64,000 nucleotides of DNA from Pseudomonas sp. UBA5706 (GCF_002419965.1 NZ_DIHC01000057.1:62001-126000); one strand, 5' to 3'; positions 40,012 through 50,898 are shown, counted from the stretch's first letter. A program made the numbers and translations. Notes: generated from the sequence alone by a model not told the origin.

Positions 40012-43000
40012 AGGTGCGTGGAGGCGTATCCGCGTGGTGCGTGAATCATCCGATTGCCACCGTCCTGCTGACCTTCGCCCTGGTTCTGCTGGGCTGCATT
40101 GCGTTTCCACGGCTGCCGGTCGCGCCGTTGCCGGAAGCCGAATTTCCCACCATTCAGGTCTCGGCAACCCTGCCCGGCGCCAGCCCTGAAACCATGGCCT
40201 CATCGGTGGCAACGCCGCTTGAAGTCCAATTCAGCGCCATCCCGGGCATGACCCAAATGACGTCGAGCAGCGCGTTGGGGTCAACCAACCTGACCCTGCA
40301 ATTCGTCCTGAGCAAGAGCATCGACACCGCGGCTCAGGAAGTCCAGGCCGCGATCAACACCGCATCGGGTCGGCTGCCTGCAGACCTGCCTACGGCGCCG
40401 ACCTGGCGCAAGGTCAACCCCGCCGACAGCCCGGTACTGATTCTCAGCGTCAGCTCCGATCTGATGCCGGCCACCGAACTGAGCGATGTCACCGAATCCC
40501 TTCTGGCCCGTCAGTTGAGTCAGATCAACGGCGTCGGCCAGGTCTCCATTACCGGTCAGCGGCGTCCGGCCATTCGGGTGCAGGCGGCGCCGGAAAAGCT
40601 GGCTTCTCTCGGCCTGACCCTGGCCGACTTGCGCGGCACATTGCAGCAGACCAGCCTCAACCTCGCCAAGGGCGCGCTGTACGGCAAGGACAGCGTCTCG
40701 ACCCTGGCGTCCAACGACCAGTTGTTCCAGGCCAAGGACTACGAGCAGTTGATCGTTTCCTACAAGGATGGTGCCCCGGTTCACTTGCGTGACGTCGCTC
40801 ACGTCATTAACGGCTCGGAAAATGCTTACGTCAACGCTTGGTCGGGGGATCAGCAAGGCGTCAATATCGTGGTCTTCCGCCAGCCGGGCGCCAACATCGT
40901 CGAGACCGTGGATCGGGTGCTGGGAGAGCTACCGCGCTTGCAGGAAATGCTCCCCGCGTCGGTTGACGTCACGGTACTCAGCGACCGCACCAAGACCATT
41001 CGCGCGTCGTTGCACGAAGTGGAAATGACCCTGCTGATCGCTATCGCGCTGGTGATCGCAGTAATGGCGCTGTTCCTGCGTCAGCTGTCGGCAACGCTCA
41101 TCGTGACCGCAGTGCTGGGCGTGTCGCTGGTGGCCAGTTTCGCCCTGATGTACGTCCTGGGATTTAGCCTGAATAACCTGACGCTGGTCGCAATCGTGGT
41201 GGCTGTTGGCTTTGTGGTCGACGATGCGATCGTGGTGGTGGAGAACATCCACAGGCATCTTGAAGCGGGCGAAGACATGCACGATGCGGCGATCAAGGGC
41301 GCGGGCGAAATCGGATTTACCGTAGTCTCGATCAGCTTCTCGCTGGTTGCCGCGTTCATTCCGCTGCTGTTCATGGGCGGCGTGGTCGGGCGGCTGTTCA
41401 AGGAGTTCGCTCTGACCGCGACGTCGACCATTCTGATTTCGGTCATGGTCTCGCTGACCCTCGCGCCGACCCTGGCCGCGCTGTTCATGCGTGCGCCACA
41501 ACACGACCCTCATGCCAGCCCCGGTTTTGGCGAGCGGCTGTTGGCGCACTATGCCCGAGGGGTCCGCTTTGCCCTCGCCCACCCACGCATGATGCTGGGT
41601 ATATTCGGCATGACGCTGGTGCTGGCAGTGGCTGGCTACGTACTCATTCCCAAGGGCTTCTTCCCGGTTCAGGACACCGGCATGGTCATGGGAACCAGTG
41701 AGGCCGCCGCGGATATTTCTTACCCCGACATGGTGGAGAAACACAAGCAACTGGCGAAGATCATAGGCGCCGATCCAGCGGTCAAAGCCTTCTCGCACTC
41801 GGTAGGCGTGAGCGGCAGCAACCAGACCATCGCCAATGGCCGGGTATGGATCGCGCTGAAGGACCGGCAGGATCGCGACGTATCCGCCAGCCAGTTCATC
41901 GACCGCATCCGACCCAAGCTGGCGAAAATTCCCGGCATCGTGCTGTACCTGCGCGCAGGCCAGGACATCAATTTGAGTTCCGGTCCCAGCCGCGCGCAGT
42001 ATCAATACGTGCTCAAGAGCAATAACGGTGCGCTGCTCAATGAATGGACGCAAAAGCTTACGCAGAAGCTGAGATCGATCCCGGCCTTGCGCGACCTGTC
42101 CAACGACCTGCAGCTGGGCGGCAGTGTCACCCATCTGGACATCGACCGCAGCGCCGCCGCGCGTTTCGGCCTCACCACCGCCGACGTCGATCAGGCCCTC
42201 TACGATGCATTCGGCCAGCGGCAGATCAACGAATACCAAACCGACATCAATCAGTACAAAGTCATTCTTGAACTCGACCCTTCACAGCGCGGCAAGGCAG
42301 AAAGCCTGAACTACTTCTACCTGCGCTCGCCGCTGACCCAAGCCATGGTGCCGCTGTCGGCACTGGCCAAGGTTGGCGCGCCGAAGATGGGCCCACTGTC
42401 GATCAGCCACGACGGCATGTTCCCGGCCGCCAACCTGTCATTCAACCTGTCGCCGGGCGTAGCCCTGGGCGATGCGGTGCAGTTGCTCGATCAGGCCAAG
42501 AACGAGATCGGCATGCCGGCCTCGATCATCGGCAACTTCCAGGGGGCCGCCCAGGCGTTTCAGAGCTCTCTGGCCAACCAGCCATGGTTGATCCTTGCCG
42601 CGCTGGTGGCGGTTTACATCATTCTGGGCGTGCTGTACGAGAGCTTCGTGCACCCGCTGACGATTATCTCGACCCTGCCCTCGGCCGGCATCGGCGCACT
42701 GTTACTGTTGTGGCTGATGGGCCAGGATTTCTCGATCATGGGGCTTATCGGTATCGTGCTGCTGATCGGCATCGTCAAGAAGAACGGCATCCTGCTGGTG
42801 GACTTCGCGCTGGAGGGCCAGCGTCATCGTGGCCTGTCGCCGCAGGAGGCCATTTATGAGGCGTGTATTACCCGCTTCCGGCCCATCATCATGACCACCC
42901 TGGCGGCGCTGCTCGGTGCGCTGCCACTGATGCTCGGCTATGGTGTGGGCGCCGAGCTGCGTCAGCCGTTGGGGATCGCGGTCGTAGGTGGTTTGCTGGT

Positions 43001-43142
43001 GAGCCAGGCGCTGACGCTCTTCACCACGCCAGTGATTTACCTGCAACTTGAGCGAATCTTTCATCGCAGGCATCCGACACAGACCCCGACCACCCCTGCA
43101 ACGGGTAACCAACCTGCGGCAATGCTCGCGACTGAAAAGTAA
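40008..43142 (+). CDS. RND multidrug efflux pump (HAE1 type, MdtB/MuxB-like)
   Basis: 1044-residue inner-membrane proton-driven pump with two six-helix repeats and large periplasmic loops. The proton-relay Asp pair is in VGFVVDDAIVVVENIHRH (TM4), the TM10 lysine region in GIVLLIGIVKKNGILLVDFAL, and the N-terminus PIATVLLTFALVLLGCIAFPRLPVAPLPE is typical of the MdtBC/MuxBC branch. The VVDDA motif marks the HAE (drug) group rather than the heavy-metal group. It is followed after 24 bp by a metal-type response regulator. Confidence 0.95.
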   Translation: MKVRGGVSAWCVNHPIATVLLTFALVLLGCIAFPRLPVAPLPEAEFPTIQVSATLPGASPETMASSVATPLEVQFSAIPGMTQMTSSSALGSTNLTLQFVLSKSIDTAAQEVQAAINTASGRLPADLPTAPTWRKVNPADSPVLILSVSSDLMPATELSDVTESLLARQLSQINGVGQVSITGQRRPAIRVQAAPEKLASLGLTLADLRGTLQQTSLNLAKGALYGKDSVSTLASNDQLFQAKDYEQLIVSYKDGAPVHLRDVAHVINGSENAYVNAWSGDQQGVNIVVFRQPGANIVETVDRVLGELPRLQEMLPASVDVTVLSDRTKTIRASLHEVEMTLLIAIALVIAVMALFLRQLSATLIVTAVLGVSLVASFALMYVLGFSLNNLTLVAIVVAVGFVVDDAIVVVENIHRHLEAGEDMHDAAIKGAGEIGFTVVSISFSLVAAFIPLLFMGGVVGRLFKEFALTATSTILISVMVSLTLAPTLAALFMRAPQHDPHASPGFGERLLAHYARGVRFALAHPRMMLGIFGMTLVLAVAGYVLIPKGFFPVQDTGMVMGTSEAAADISYPDMVEKHKQLAKIIGADPAVKAFSHSVGVSGSNQTIANGRVWIALKDRQDRDVSASQFIDRIRPKLAKIPGIVLYLRAGQDINLSSGPSRAQYQYVLKSNNGALLNEWTQKLTQKLRSIPALRDLSNDLQLGGSVTHLDIDRSAAARFGLTTADVDQALYDAFGQRQINEYQTDINQYKVILELDPSQRGKAESLNYFYLRSPLTQAMVPLSALAKVGAPKMGPLSISHDGMFPAANLSFNLSPGVALGDAVQLLDQAKNEIGMPASIIGNFQGAAQAFQSSLANQPWLILAALVAVYIILGVLYESFVHPLTIISTLPSAGIGALLLLWLMGQDFSIMGLIGIVLLIGIVKKNGILLVDFALEGQRHRGLSPQEAIYEACITRFRPIIMTTLAALLGALPLMLGYGVGAELRQPLGIAVVGGLLVSQALTLFTTPVIYLQLERIFHRRHPTQTPTTPATGNQPAAMLATEK

Positions 43143-43166
43143 GCACAAAAAAGTGAGAGTGGTCCC

Positions 43167-43844
43167 ATGCGCGTCCTGATTATCGAAGACGAAGAGAAAA
43201 CCGCTGACTACCTGCACCGTGGTCTGACCGAACAGGGCTACACCACGGACGTTGCGCGCGATGGCATTGAAGGTCTGCACATGGCGCTGGAGAGTGAGTA
43301 TGCGGTGATCATTCTCGACGTCATGCTGCCGGGCCTGGACGGCTATGGCGTGCTGCGTGCCTTGCGCGCCCGCAAGCAGACACCGGTGATCATGCTCACG
43401 GCCCGGGAAAACGTTGATGACCGCATCCGCGGCCTGCGCGAAGGCGCGGACGACTACCTGGGCAAACCATTTTCCTTCCTTGAGTTGGTCGCGCGCTTGC
43501 AGGCGCTTACCCGTCGCAGTGGCGGACATGAGCCGGTGCAGATCAGCATCGCCGACCTGTGGATCGACCTGATCAGCCGTAAGGCCACGCGCTCGGGTTC
43601 GCGCCTTGACCTGACCGCCAAGGAGTTCTCGCTGCTCAGCGTGCTGGCCCGCCGTCAGGGGGAAATTCTTTCCAAGACGTCGATTGCAGAGATGGTCTGG
43701 GATATCAATTTCGACAGTGACGCGAACGTGGTCGAAGTGGCGATCAAGCGCCTGCGCGCCAAGCTCGACGGGCCTTTCGAGCAAAAACTGCTGCACACCA
43801 TTCGCGGCATGGGCTACGTGCTGGAGAGCCGTCGTGGCGAGTAA
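43167..43844 (+). CDS. Two-component response regulator, CopR/CusR (heavy-metal) branch
   Basis: 225-residue OmpR-family regulator. Receiver domain with the acidic pair EDE, phosphoacceptor in VIILDVMLPGLDG, switch Thr in MLTAREN and Lys in LGKPFSF; winged-helix DNA-binding domain with LDLTAKEFSLLSVLARRQGE and RRLRAKLD-like VAIKRLRAKLD ... IRGMGYVLE. Family branch is the one regulating copper/silver resistance, but paired here with a drug-type RND pump. Overlaps the kinase gene by 11 bp. Confidence 0.93.
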   Translation: MRVLIIEDEEKTADYLHRGLTEQGYTTDVARDGIEGLHMALESEYAVIILDVMLPGLDGYGVLRALRARKQTPVIMLTARENVDDRIRGLREGADDYLGKPFSFLELVARLQALTRRSGGHEPVQISIADLWIDLISRKATRSGSRLDLTAKEFSLLSVLARRQGEILSKTSIAEMVWDINFDSDANVVEVAIKRLRAKLDGPFEQKLLHTIRGMGYVLESRRGE

Positions 43845-45207
43845 CTCCATCGCCCTGCGCCTGAGCGGCATGTTCGCGCTGGTAGCATTGCTTGTGTTCC
43901 TGCTGATCGGCTGGGCTTTGTACCTGCAGGTGGACAAGGGCTTGGGCCTGTTGCCAGCCGCCGAAGTCGACGCGCGTTACAGCGTGCTGGAATCGGCGGT
44001 ACAGCGCTACGGCAATCCCGAGCATTGGGCGAAGATCACCGCCAAGCTCAAACTGCTCAGTGAGGAAGACAAGCGTCTGCACTTCTGGGTCGTCAGTGAT
44101 AACCCCGCCTATGAGTTCGGCAATCCCGACGCACAGATCCGCGCGTTCGCCAACGGCCCGCCGGGCATGCGCGATCTGAAGCTGCGCGGTCACGAATATC
44201 CGCTCAAGGTGCTGGTCAGTCAGTTCCCGGCCAAGGATCAGCGTCCTCCCTTGCGCTTTCTGACCGCCATCGACACCGAAACCTTCTGGCAGACGCAGCA
44301 CTCGCTGTTGATCGCCTTGATCAGCCTGGCCGCCATCGGTATCGCCCTGGCGTCGGCCTTGGGTTACTGGGTGGCGCGGATCGGCCTCAAACCTCTGCTG
44401 GACCTGTCCCTGGAAGCGCGCAAGCTGGCGCCGCCGCGGTTGTCCGGGCGCCTGCGCTTGTCATCGTTGCCGCCTGAACTGGATCAGTTCGTAACCTCGT
44501 TCAACTCCACGCTCGAACGCGTCGAGCAAGCGTATTCGCGGCTGGAGTCGTTCAACGCCGACGTTGCCCATGAACTGCGCTCGCCGCTGACCAACCTGAT
44601 CGGCCAGACCCAGGTGGCACTGACACGGGGGCGTTCGGCCGAACATTACTTCGAGGTGCTGCAATCGAATCTGGAAGAACTGGAGCGGCTGCGCTCGATC
44701 ATCAATGACATGTTGTTTCTGGCCAGCGCCGATCAGGGCAGCAAGGCCACCGAGCTGACGGAGTCGTCACTGGCCGAGGAAGTCGCCACTACCCTCGATT
44801 ATCTGGACTTCATTCTGGAAGACGCGCAGGTGCTGGTTCAGGTGCGCGGCGATGCCAGTGCGCCCATCGAAAAAGCTCATCTGCGACGCGCACTGATCAA
44901 TCTGCTGCACAACGCGGTACAGCACACCACGCCCGGAGAAGTCATCCATGTGGATATCGCAGAAGAGGAGGATCACGTGAGTATCGGCGTGGCCAACCCC
45001 GGCGCGCAGATTTCCGGTGAGCACTTGCCCAAGTTGTTCGAGCGCTTTTACCGGGTCGACGCCTCACGCAGCAACAGCGGCGCCAATCATGGCCTGGGGC
45101 TGGCGATCGTTAAAGCGATCGCACTGATGCACGGCGGCACGGTATTCGTGCGCAGTGAAGACGGTGTGAATACGTTCGGGATGAATTTGCCGGGGGTGAG
45201 CGACTAG
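43834..45207 (+). CDS. Two-component sensor histidine kinase, heavy-metal sensor type
   Basis: 457 residues from a GTG at 43834 (MASNSIALRL), which lies within the end of the response-regulator gene. Two transmembrane segments (residues about 10-32 and 165-187) enclose a periplasmic sensor of about 130 residues. Then HAMP, the H box FNADVAHELRSPLTNLIG, the N box RRALINLLHNAVQHT and the G2 box NHGLGLAIVKAIALMHGG. The periplasmic part is where the inducing compound would act. The regulator-kinase pair downstream of the pump suggests local control of efflux. Confidence 0.93.
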   Translation: MASNSIALRLSGMFALVALLVFLLIGWALYLQVDKGLGLLPAAEVDARYSVLESAVQRYGNPEHWAKITAKLKLLSEEDKRLHFWVVSDNPAYEFGNPDAQIRAFANGPPGMRDLKLRGHEYPLKVLVSQFPAKDQRPPLRFLTAIDTETFWQTQHSLLIALISLAAIGIALASALGYWVARIGLKPLLDLSLEARKLAPPRLSGRLRLSSLPPELDQFVTSFNSTLERVEQAYSRLESFNADVAHELRSPLTNLIGQTQVALTRGRSAEHYFEVLQSNLEELERLRSIINDMLFLASADQGSKATELTESSLAEEVATTLDYLDFILEDAQVLVQVRGDASAPIEKAHLRRALINLLHNAVQHTTPGEVIHVDIAEEEDHVSIGVANPGAQISGEHLPKLFERFYRVDASRSNSGANHGLGLAIVKAIALMHGGTVFVRSEDGVNTFGMNLPGVSD

Positions 45208-45298
45208 CCGCGCGCAGCTGCTGCAAGGCTTCAGCCGCTCGCATAGGTCTGGGGCGGGCCAGGACGATCACCAAAGCAACCCACGGGCTATCGTGCAT

Positions 45299-45569
45299 CG
45301 ATGCTGTCGTAAAGGCAGTGATGGTTCCGCACGCTCGGCGTGGGAACGCAGCCTTCAACGCTACGCGCCGCCTTGAGTGGACGCAGAGCGTCCAATGCGG
45401 TGTTACCACGCGGAGCGTGGGAAAAATCATGAAAGGCAGTGATGGTTCCGCACGCTCGGCGTGGGAACGCAGCCTTCAACGCTGCGCGCCGCCGTGAGTG
45501 GACGCAGAGCGTCCAATGCGGTGTTGCCACGCGGAGCGTGGGAACAATCATCATGCTGTCGTAAAGGCG
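45299..45569. repeat. Tandem 121-bp intergenic repeat (two copies plus a partial third)
   Basis: Copies at 45311-45431 and 45432-45552 are almost identical, and the phrase ATGCTGTCGTAAAGGC that precedes copy 1 recurs after copy 2. Each copy contains the short palindromes GGACGCAGAGCGTCC and CCACGC-GGA-GCGTGG. The same family recurs at 50582-50875. Open frames through these repeats are not coding. Confidence 0.92.
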
Positions 45570-45621
45570 GAGCGTTGGGAACAATCATTCGTGGGCAAGC
45601 GCGCTCCTGCAAATGCGTGCT

Positions 45622-45960
45622 TCAACCCTTTTTCACGAACTCCGATTTCAACTTCATCGCTCCAATGCCGTCAATCTTGCAGTCGATGTCGTGGTCTCCG
45701 TCCACCAAACGGATGTTCTTGACCTTGGTGCCGACCTTGACCACCAGCGAAGAGCCCTTGACCTTCAGGTCCTTGATGACGGTCACGGTGTCGCCGTCCT
45801 GAAGGGTGTTGCCGACGGCATCCTTGATGATTTTCACGTCATCGGCGGTTTCGGCCACGCCGTCAGCGGACCACTCGTGGGCGCATTCCGGGCAGACCAG
45901 CTGGGTGCCGTCTTCGTACGTGTATTCGGAATTGCATTTTGGGCACGGCGGTAAGCTCAC
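45622..45960 (-). CDS. yjdM: YjdM/PhnA-type zinc-ribbon protein
   Basis: 112 residues, matching E. coli YjdM in length and order: LPPCPKCNSEYTYEDG and VCPECAHEW form the zinc ribbon, followed by the small beta domain with TVIKDLKVKGSS, GTKVKNIRLVDGDHDIDCKIDG and the end KLKSEFVKKG. The GTG at 45960 corresponds to the E. coli start; the longer frame to 46068 is not supported. Historical link with alkylphosphonate uptake is not established; function unknown. Confidence 0.93.
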   Translation of the reverse strand: MSLPPCPKCNSEYTYEDGTQLVCPECAHEWSADGVAETADDVKIIKDAVGNTLQDGDTVTVIKDLKVKGSSLVVKVGTKVKNIRLVDGDHDIDCKIDGIGAMKLKSEFVKKG

Positions 45961-46117
45961 GGCGGATCTCGCATCAGGAAGAAATAGGCGCAAGATTATA
46001 AGGGTTTTTAGGGGCCGGCGGGCAATGCGGATGAATTGGCCGGAAACCCTGAGTGTTTTGGCAGTCATAAAATGTATGCGCTGTCGCTGCCGGCGCCGAT
46101 GATGCGGGAGGCTCCAA

Positions 46118-46546
46118 ATGAACGATCAATACGACCTGCAACGTTTTCTCGATGCGCAACAACCTGTCTACGAAACCGCCCTGTCGGAGCTGCGCAATGG
46201 CCGCAAGCGCAGTCACTGGATGTGGTTCGTCTTTCCCCAATTGAAGGGGCTCGGTCACAGCGAAATGGCGCAGCGTTATGGCATTTCAGGACGCGAAGAG
46301 GCGCTGGCGTATTTGCAACACCCTTGTCTGGGCGCGCGGCTGGAAAGTTGCAGCGGCGCTCTGCTGCAATGGCGGCAGCGCAGCGCTACCGAGATCATGG
46401 GATCGCCGGACGACCTGAAGCTGCGTTCGAGCATGACGTTGTTTGCCAGCGTCGCGCCGCAGCATCCGCTGTTTCAAGAGGTGATTGAAGCGTTCTTTGG
46501 CGGCAAGCCGGACAGCGCGACAGTGTCCAGGCTCGGCCAGCGTTAA
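46118..46546 (+). CDS. DUF1810 family protein
   Basis: 142-residue protein of the DUF1810 family: YDLQRFLDAQQPVYETALSELRNGRKRSHWMWFVFPQLKGLGHSEMAQRYGIS is the family signature, followed by LQHPCLGARLESC and LKLRSSMTLFASV. Members are small alpha-helical cytoplasmic proteins, some linked to ADP-ribose or NAD chemistry, but the role here is unknown. Single gene, divergent from yjdM. Confidence 0.92.
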   Translation: MNDQYDLQRFLDAQQPVYETALSELRNGRKRSHWMWFVFPQLKGLGHSEMAQRYGISGREEALAYLQHPCLGARLESCSGALLQWRQRSATEIMGSPDDLKLRSSMTLFASVAPQHPLFQEVIEAFFGGKPDSATVSRLGQR

Positions 46547-46610
46547 AAACGTCCGGCAACTGCTGGAACCTCTCCGACCGCTCCGTGCGCTTACGTAGCA
46601 AATACAGTGC

Positions 46611-46702
46611 CTGTAGAAGTGAATTCATTCCCGATTGGCCAGTACAGCCGATAACCTCGGCCCGCTTAACCGCCGCTTCGCGAATGAATTCGCTCTCACA
46701 GG
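46611..46702. repeat. Inverted pair of REP-like elements (REPIN)
   Basis: Two roughly 22-nt arms, CTGTAGAAGTGAATTCATTC and the reverse complement of GAATGAATTCGCTCTCACAG, face each other about 48 bp apart between the convergent DUF1810 and ZIP genes. Both arms contain the GAATTCATTC core. Confidence 0.75.
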
Positions 46703-46712
46703 TCATCCAAAC

Positions 46713-47600
46713 TCACGCCAATGCCGTGTCCATCACCATCATCAGGCAAAAACCAATCAGCAGCCCGAGGCTGGCGATCTTGTCGTGCCCGTTGCGGCGC
46801 GATTCGGGGATGATTTCGTGGGTGACCACCAGCAGCATCGCCCCGGCTGCCAATGCAAGGCCGATCGGCAACAGCCAAGCGGCGACCTCCACCAGCCAGG
46901 CACAGAGCACGGCAAAGACTGGCTCGACCAAACCCGAAGCAGCGCCGATCAGAAAGGCATTGAGCCGCGACATACCGGCCGCAGCGAGCACCAGGGCAAT
47001 AACCAGGCCCTCAGGCACGTCCTGCAACACGATGCCCATCGCCAGGCTGTCGGCATGGGCCAGACCGCCTCCCGCTGACACGCCAACAGCCATGCCTTCG
47101 GGAATGTTGTGGGCAATGATGGCAATGACGAACAGCCAGATATTGGGGGGGATCGTCGGTTTTTCCGCCACGTCGGCCAGCTGCGGACCTTGAGAAACCA
47201 GCGTATCGACAGCGAATAGCCCGACAGCCCCGCACAGAATGCCAAAGCTGACCAGCGCGCCAGCGCCCCACTGCGTGAAGCCCAGGCTTTGAGCGGCATT
47301 TAGCCCCGGCACGATCAAGGAAAACGCGGTCGCGGCGAGCATGATCCCGGCGCCAAAGCCCAGCAAGCCATCGGACACCGCCACCGGCATCCCGCGAATC
47401 ACCAGCACCGGCACCGCGCCCAAGGCAGTTCCCAGCGCGCAGATGGCACCGCCCTCCAGCGCGGGCAACATCCGAGGCTCAAGACTCAAACACGAGAGCC
47501 CTTGGGCAATCAGTAACCCTGTACCGGCCAGTAACAGAACCGAACCCACGGCCAAACGCAACAACCGTCCACTGCTGATGGTGAGAAACGCCGAGCGCAT
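46713..47600 (-). CDS. ZIP-family divalent metal transporter
   Basis: 295 residues, eight predicted transmembrane helices. The two metal-site motifs are intact: AHNIPEGMAVG (TM4) and QDVPEGLVIAL (TM5). The usual His-rich cytoplasmic loop is short. It is the fifth gene in line after fagA-fumC-orfX-sodA, starting 29 bp beyond the sodA stop, so it may be cotranscribed and supply Mn2+ (or Zn2+/Fe2+) when iron is short, matching the Mn superoxide dismutase (inference). Confidence 0.92.
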   Translation of the reverse strand: MRSAFLTISSGRLLRLAVGSVLLLAGTGLLIAQGLSCLSLEPRMLPALEGGAICALGTALGAVPVLVIRGMPVAVSDGLLGFGAGIMLAATAFSLIVPGLNAAQSLGFTQWGAGALVSFGILCGAVGLFAVDTLVSQGPQLADVAEKPTIPPNIWLFVIAIIAHNIPEGMAVGVSAGGGLAHADSLAMGIVLQDVPEGLVIALVLAAAGMSRLNAFLIGAASGLVEPVFAVLCAWLVEVAAWLLPIGLALAAGAMLLVVTHEIIPESRRNGHDKIASLGLLIGFCLMMVMDTALA

Positions 47601-47629
47601 AAACCGCCTTACTTGTTGTTATGAGTAGG

Positions 47630-48241
47630 TCAACCAATAGCCGACAGATAGCGCCTGGCGACTTCGTCCCAATTCACGACGTTGTAAAACGCGGCGATGT
47701 ATTCGGGGCGGCGGTTCTGGTAGCGCAGGTAATAAGCATGTTCCCAGACGTCTAGACCAAGAATTGGCGTGTTGCCATTCATCAGCGGGCTGTCCTGGTT
47801 GCCGCTGCTTTCAACCACCAGTTTTTTCTCAGAAGTAACGCTAAGCCAGGCCCAACCACTGCCGAAACGCGTCAGCGCGGCTTTGGTAAACGCCTCCTTG
47901 AACGCCTCGATACCGCCCAGTTGTGCATCGATGGCCTTGGCCAGCTCGCCTGTTGGCAGACCTGCGCCCTTAGGGCTCATGACCTCCCAGAACAGCGAGT
48001 GGTTGGCATGACCGCCGCCTTGGTTGATGACCGCCGGGCGCAGCTTTTCCGGCAACTGACCGACGTTGGCGACCAGCTTTTCGATCGGCCACTCAGCGTA
48101 CTCAGTGCCTTCGACGGCAGCGTTGAGGTTGTTGATGTAGGTCTGGTGGTGCTTGGTGTAGTGGATTTCCATGGTCTGCGCATCAATGTGCGGCTCAAGG
48201 GCATCGTAGGCGTATGGCAAGGCGGGCAAGGTATATGGCAT
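47630..48241 (-). CDS. sodA: Manganese superoxide dismutase
   Basis: 203 residues. Metal ligands are visible in HYTKHHQTY, NHSLFW and DVWEHAYY. The Mn-type markers are GGGHANHSLFWEVM and NQDSPLM (Gln in the position where Fe enzymes have a different residue context), followed by LGLDVWEHAYYLRYQNRRPEY. The ATG at 48241 (MPYTLPALPY) has GGAG nine bases upstream and starts immediately after the orfX stop. Fourth gene of the iron-responsive fagA operon. Confidence 0.97.
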   Translation of the reverse strand: MPYTLPALPYAYDALEPHIDAQTMEIHYTKHHQTYINNLNAAVEGTEYAEWPIEKLVANVGQLPEKLRPAVINQGGGHANHSLFWEVMSPKGAGLPTGELAKAIDAQLGGIEAFKEAFTKAALTRFGSGWAWLSVTSEKKLVVESSGNQDSPLMNGNTPILGLDVWEHAYYLRYQNRRPEYIAAFYNVVNWDEVARRYLSAIG

Positions 48242-48242
48242 G

Positions 48243-48704
48243 TCAATGGACTCCAAAGGACAAGGTGCCGGCGGCAGCGGCGTTGCGCTGTAGCGCCGAG
48301 CGTGAGTGTTCGCTGCTGCTGTTGAGCAGGCGCAGGGTGCTTGGGTATTCACCGTGTTCACTGATGAAGCCCAACAGTTCGCTGTAGGTTTTGTTGCTGT
48401 GACGAAACGCGGCCTGACGCAACGCAGGCGTCAGGCGCAAACTCTGGATCACTTGCAGCAGCCGTTGATGCGCCGAACACAGGTATTCGGCGCTCTCCTG
48501 CGGCTGATTCAGGCTCAGGTGCAAATCCGCGAGGTTGTGATGGGAGATCACGAATGCCGCTACCGCCTCGTCAGGGTCGTGCCAGCGCTCCAAAAGCACC
48601 TGAGCCAGCGCCAACGCTTGGAGATAAAGCTTGCGAGCGTCGACCAGATCGCCACGGTTGAAACAGCTGTTGCCTTCCAGGATGGTGGTTTTCCAATGCT
48701 CCAT
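48243..48704 (-). CDS. OrfX of the fagA-fumC-orfX-sodA operon
   Basis: 153-residue helical cytoplasmic protein. The opening ILEGNSCFNRGDLVDARKLYLQALALAQVLLERW and the following SHHNLADLHLSLNQPQESAEYL read like two TPR-type helical hairpins. The same position in the P. aeruginosa operon is held by an unnamed orfX. Role unknown; a scaffold or protein-interaction function is an inference from the TPR-like pattern. Confidence 0.88.
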   Translation of the reverse strand: MEHWKTTILEGNSCFNRGDLVDARKLYLQALALAQVLLERWHDPDEAVAAFVISHHNLADLHLSLNQPQESAEYLCSAHQRLLQVIQSLRLTPALRQAAFRHSNKTYSELLGFISEHGEYPSTLRLLNSSSEHSRSALQRNAAAAGTLSFGVH

Positions 48705-48748
48705 GGCGCGCCCTCCACAGGCGGTAACGGGGACAGAAACGACGTCGG

Positions 48749-50117
<1,369 letters not shown>

Positions 50118-50125
<8 letters not shown>

Positions 50126-50513
50126 CGGTAGATCCTTGCATCAGTTCAGCGAGAGAAATCGAGGGCTGCAACACACAGGTCGCCAGCTGATGGGAGAACG
50201 CCTGCCAGCGCTGGCGTTGCGCCGGGGATTGCGCGAGGGTTTGCAGATCGCGCAAAGGGCGCCAGGTCTGATCCAGGCACAAGCAACGCCAGTGCCAGGG
50301 CAATGCGGTGTCGCGGGCAGTATCGATCAGCAGGCGAAAGGTGCTTTCGGCGATCAACACCTGCGGGGTGGCGGTAAAACGGGCGAGGTAACGGCCTTCG
50401 GCCAGGTAATGCTCGATGACTCGCGGCTCGTCGGGGTCCAGGGCACAGCGAATCCGCAGACTCAGCGCACGCCAGTTTTCCAGATAAGGCGACTCGTGCA
50501 GGACAGTACCCAT
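50118..50513 (-). CDS. fagA: FagA, Fur-associated gene product
   Basis: 131 residues, hydrophilic, no known domain (VLHESPYLENWRALSLRIRCALDPDEPRVIEHYLAEGRYLARF). Identified mainly by its position as first gene of the fagA-fumC-orfX-sodA operon, with overlapping stop and fumC start, and by the Fur box 18 bp before its ATG. The ribosome-binding site is weak. Confidence 0.88.
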
Positions 50514-50530
50514 AACTTCAGGCTCGTTTA

Positions 50531-50549
50531 GCGAATGATAGTCATTATT
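50531..50549. promoter_or_regulatory. Fur box of the fagA-fumC-orfX-sodA operon
   Basis: GCGAATGATAGTCATTATT matches 15 of 19 positions of the Fur consensus GATAATGATAATCATTATC and keeps its inverted symmetry. With Fe-Fur bound, the operon is off; iron starvation induces the iron-independent fumarase and Mn-SOD. Confidence 0.88.
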
Positions 50550-50581
50550 AAATGAGTTTAAGAATCAAAACAACCCCGACG

Positions 50582-50875
50582 AATGGCGGACTGATCTCAG
50601 CCTTGGCGAAAGCGGTCGATCGTCCGCACGCTCTGCCTGGGGATGCAGCTGAAATGCCAGGCACCTGCTTGCGATGGACGCAGAGCGTCCAGAGAGGTGT
50701 TACCACGCACAGCGTGGGAACAATCATCAATGGAGGTAGGGCCTCAGCGCTGGCGGAAGCTGTTGATCATTTCGCCCGCTCTGCGTGGGATTGTAGAAAC
50801 GCCAGGCACCAACTTGCGATGGACGCAGAGCGTCCGGGGAGCTGTTACCACGCGCAGCGTGGGAACAATCAATGA
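50582..50875. repeat. Tandem intergenic repeat, two diverged copies of about 147 bp
   Basis: Copies at about 50582-50728 and 50729-50875, related to the repeat at 45.3-45.6 kb: both share GGACGCAGAGCGTCC, TGTTACCACGC and AGCGTGGGAACAATC. The two copies here differ by many substitutions, so they are older than the 45-kb pair. No gene is supported between 50550 and 51046. Confidence 0.85.
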
Positions 50876-50898
50876 GTGGGAACAATCCAGTCCTCGGT

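Noticed and set aside
40929..42239. 436-codon minus-strand frame inside the RND pump gene
   Set aside because: Antisense shadow; the pump gene is intact and carries all family motifs.
45288..45612. Short minus-strand frames with repeated peptides across 45.3-45.6 kb
   Set aside because: They are translations of the tandem intergenic repeat, lack ribosome-binding sites and match no protein family.
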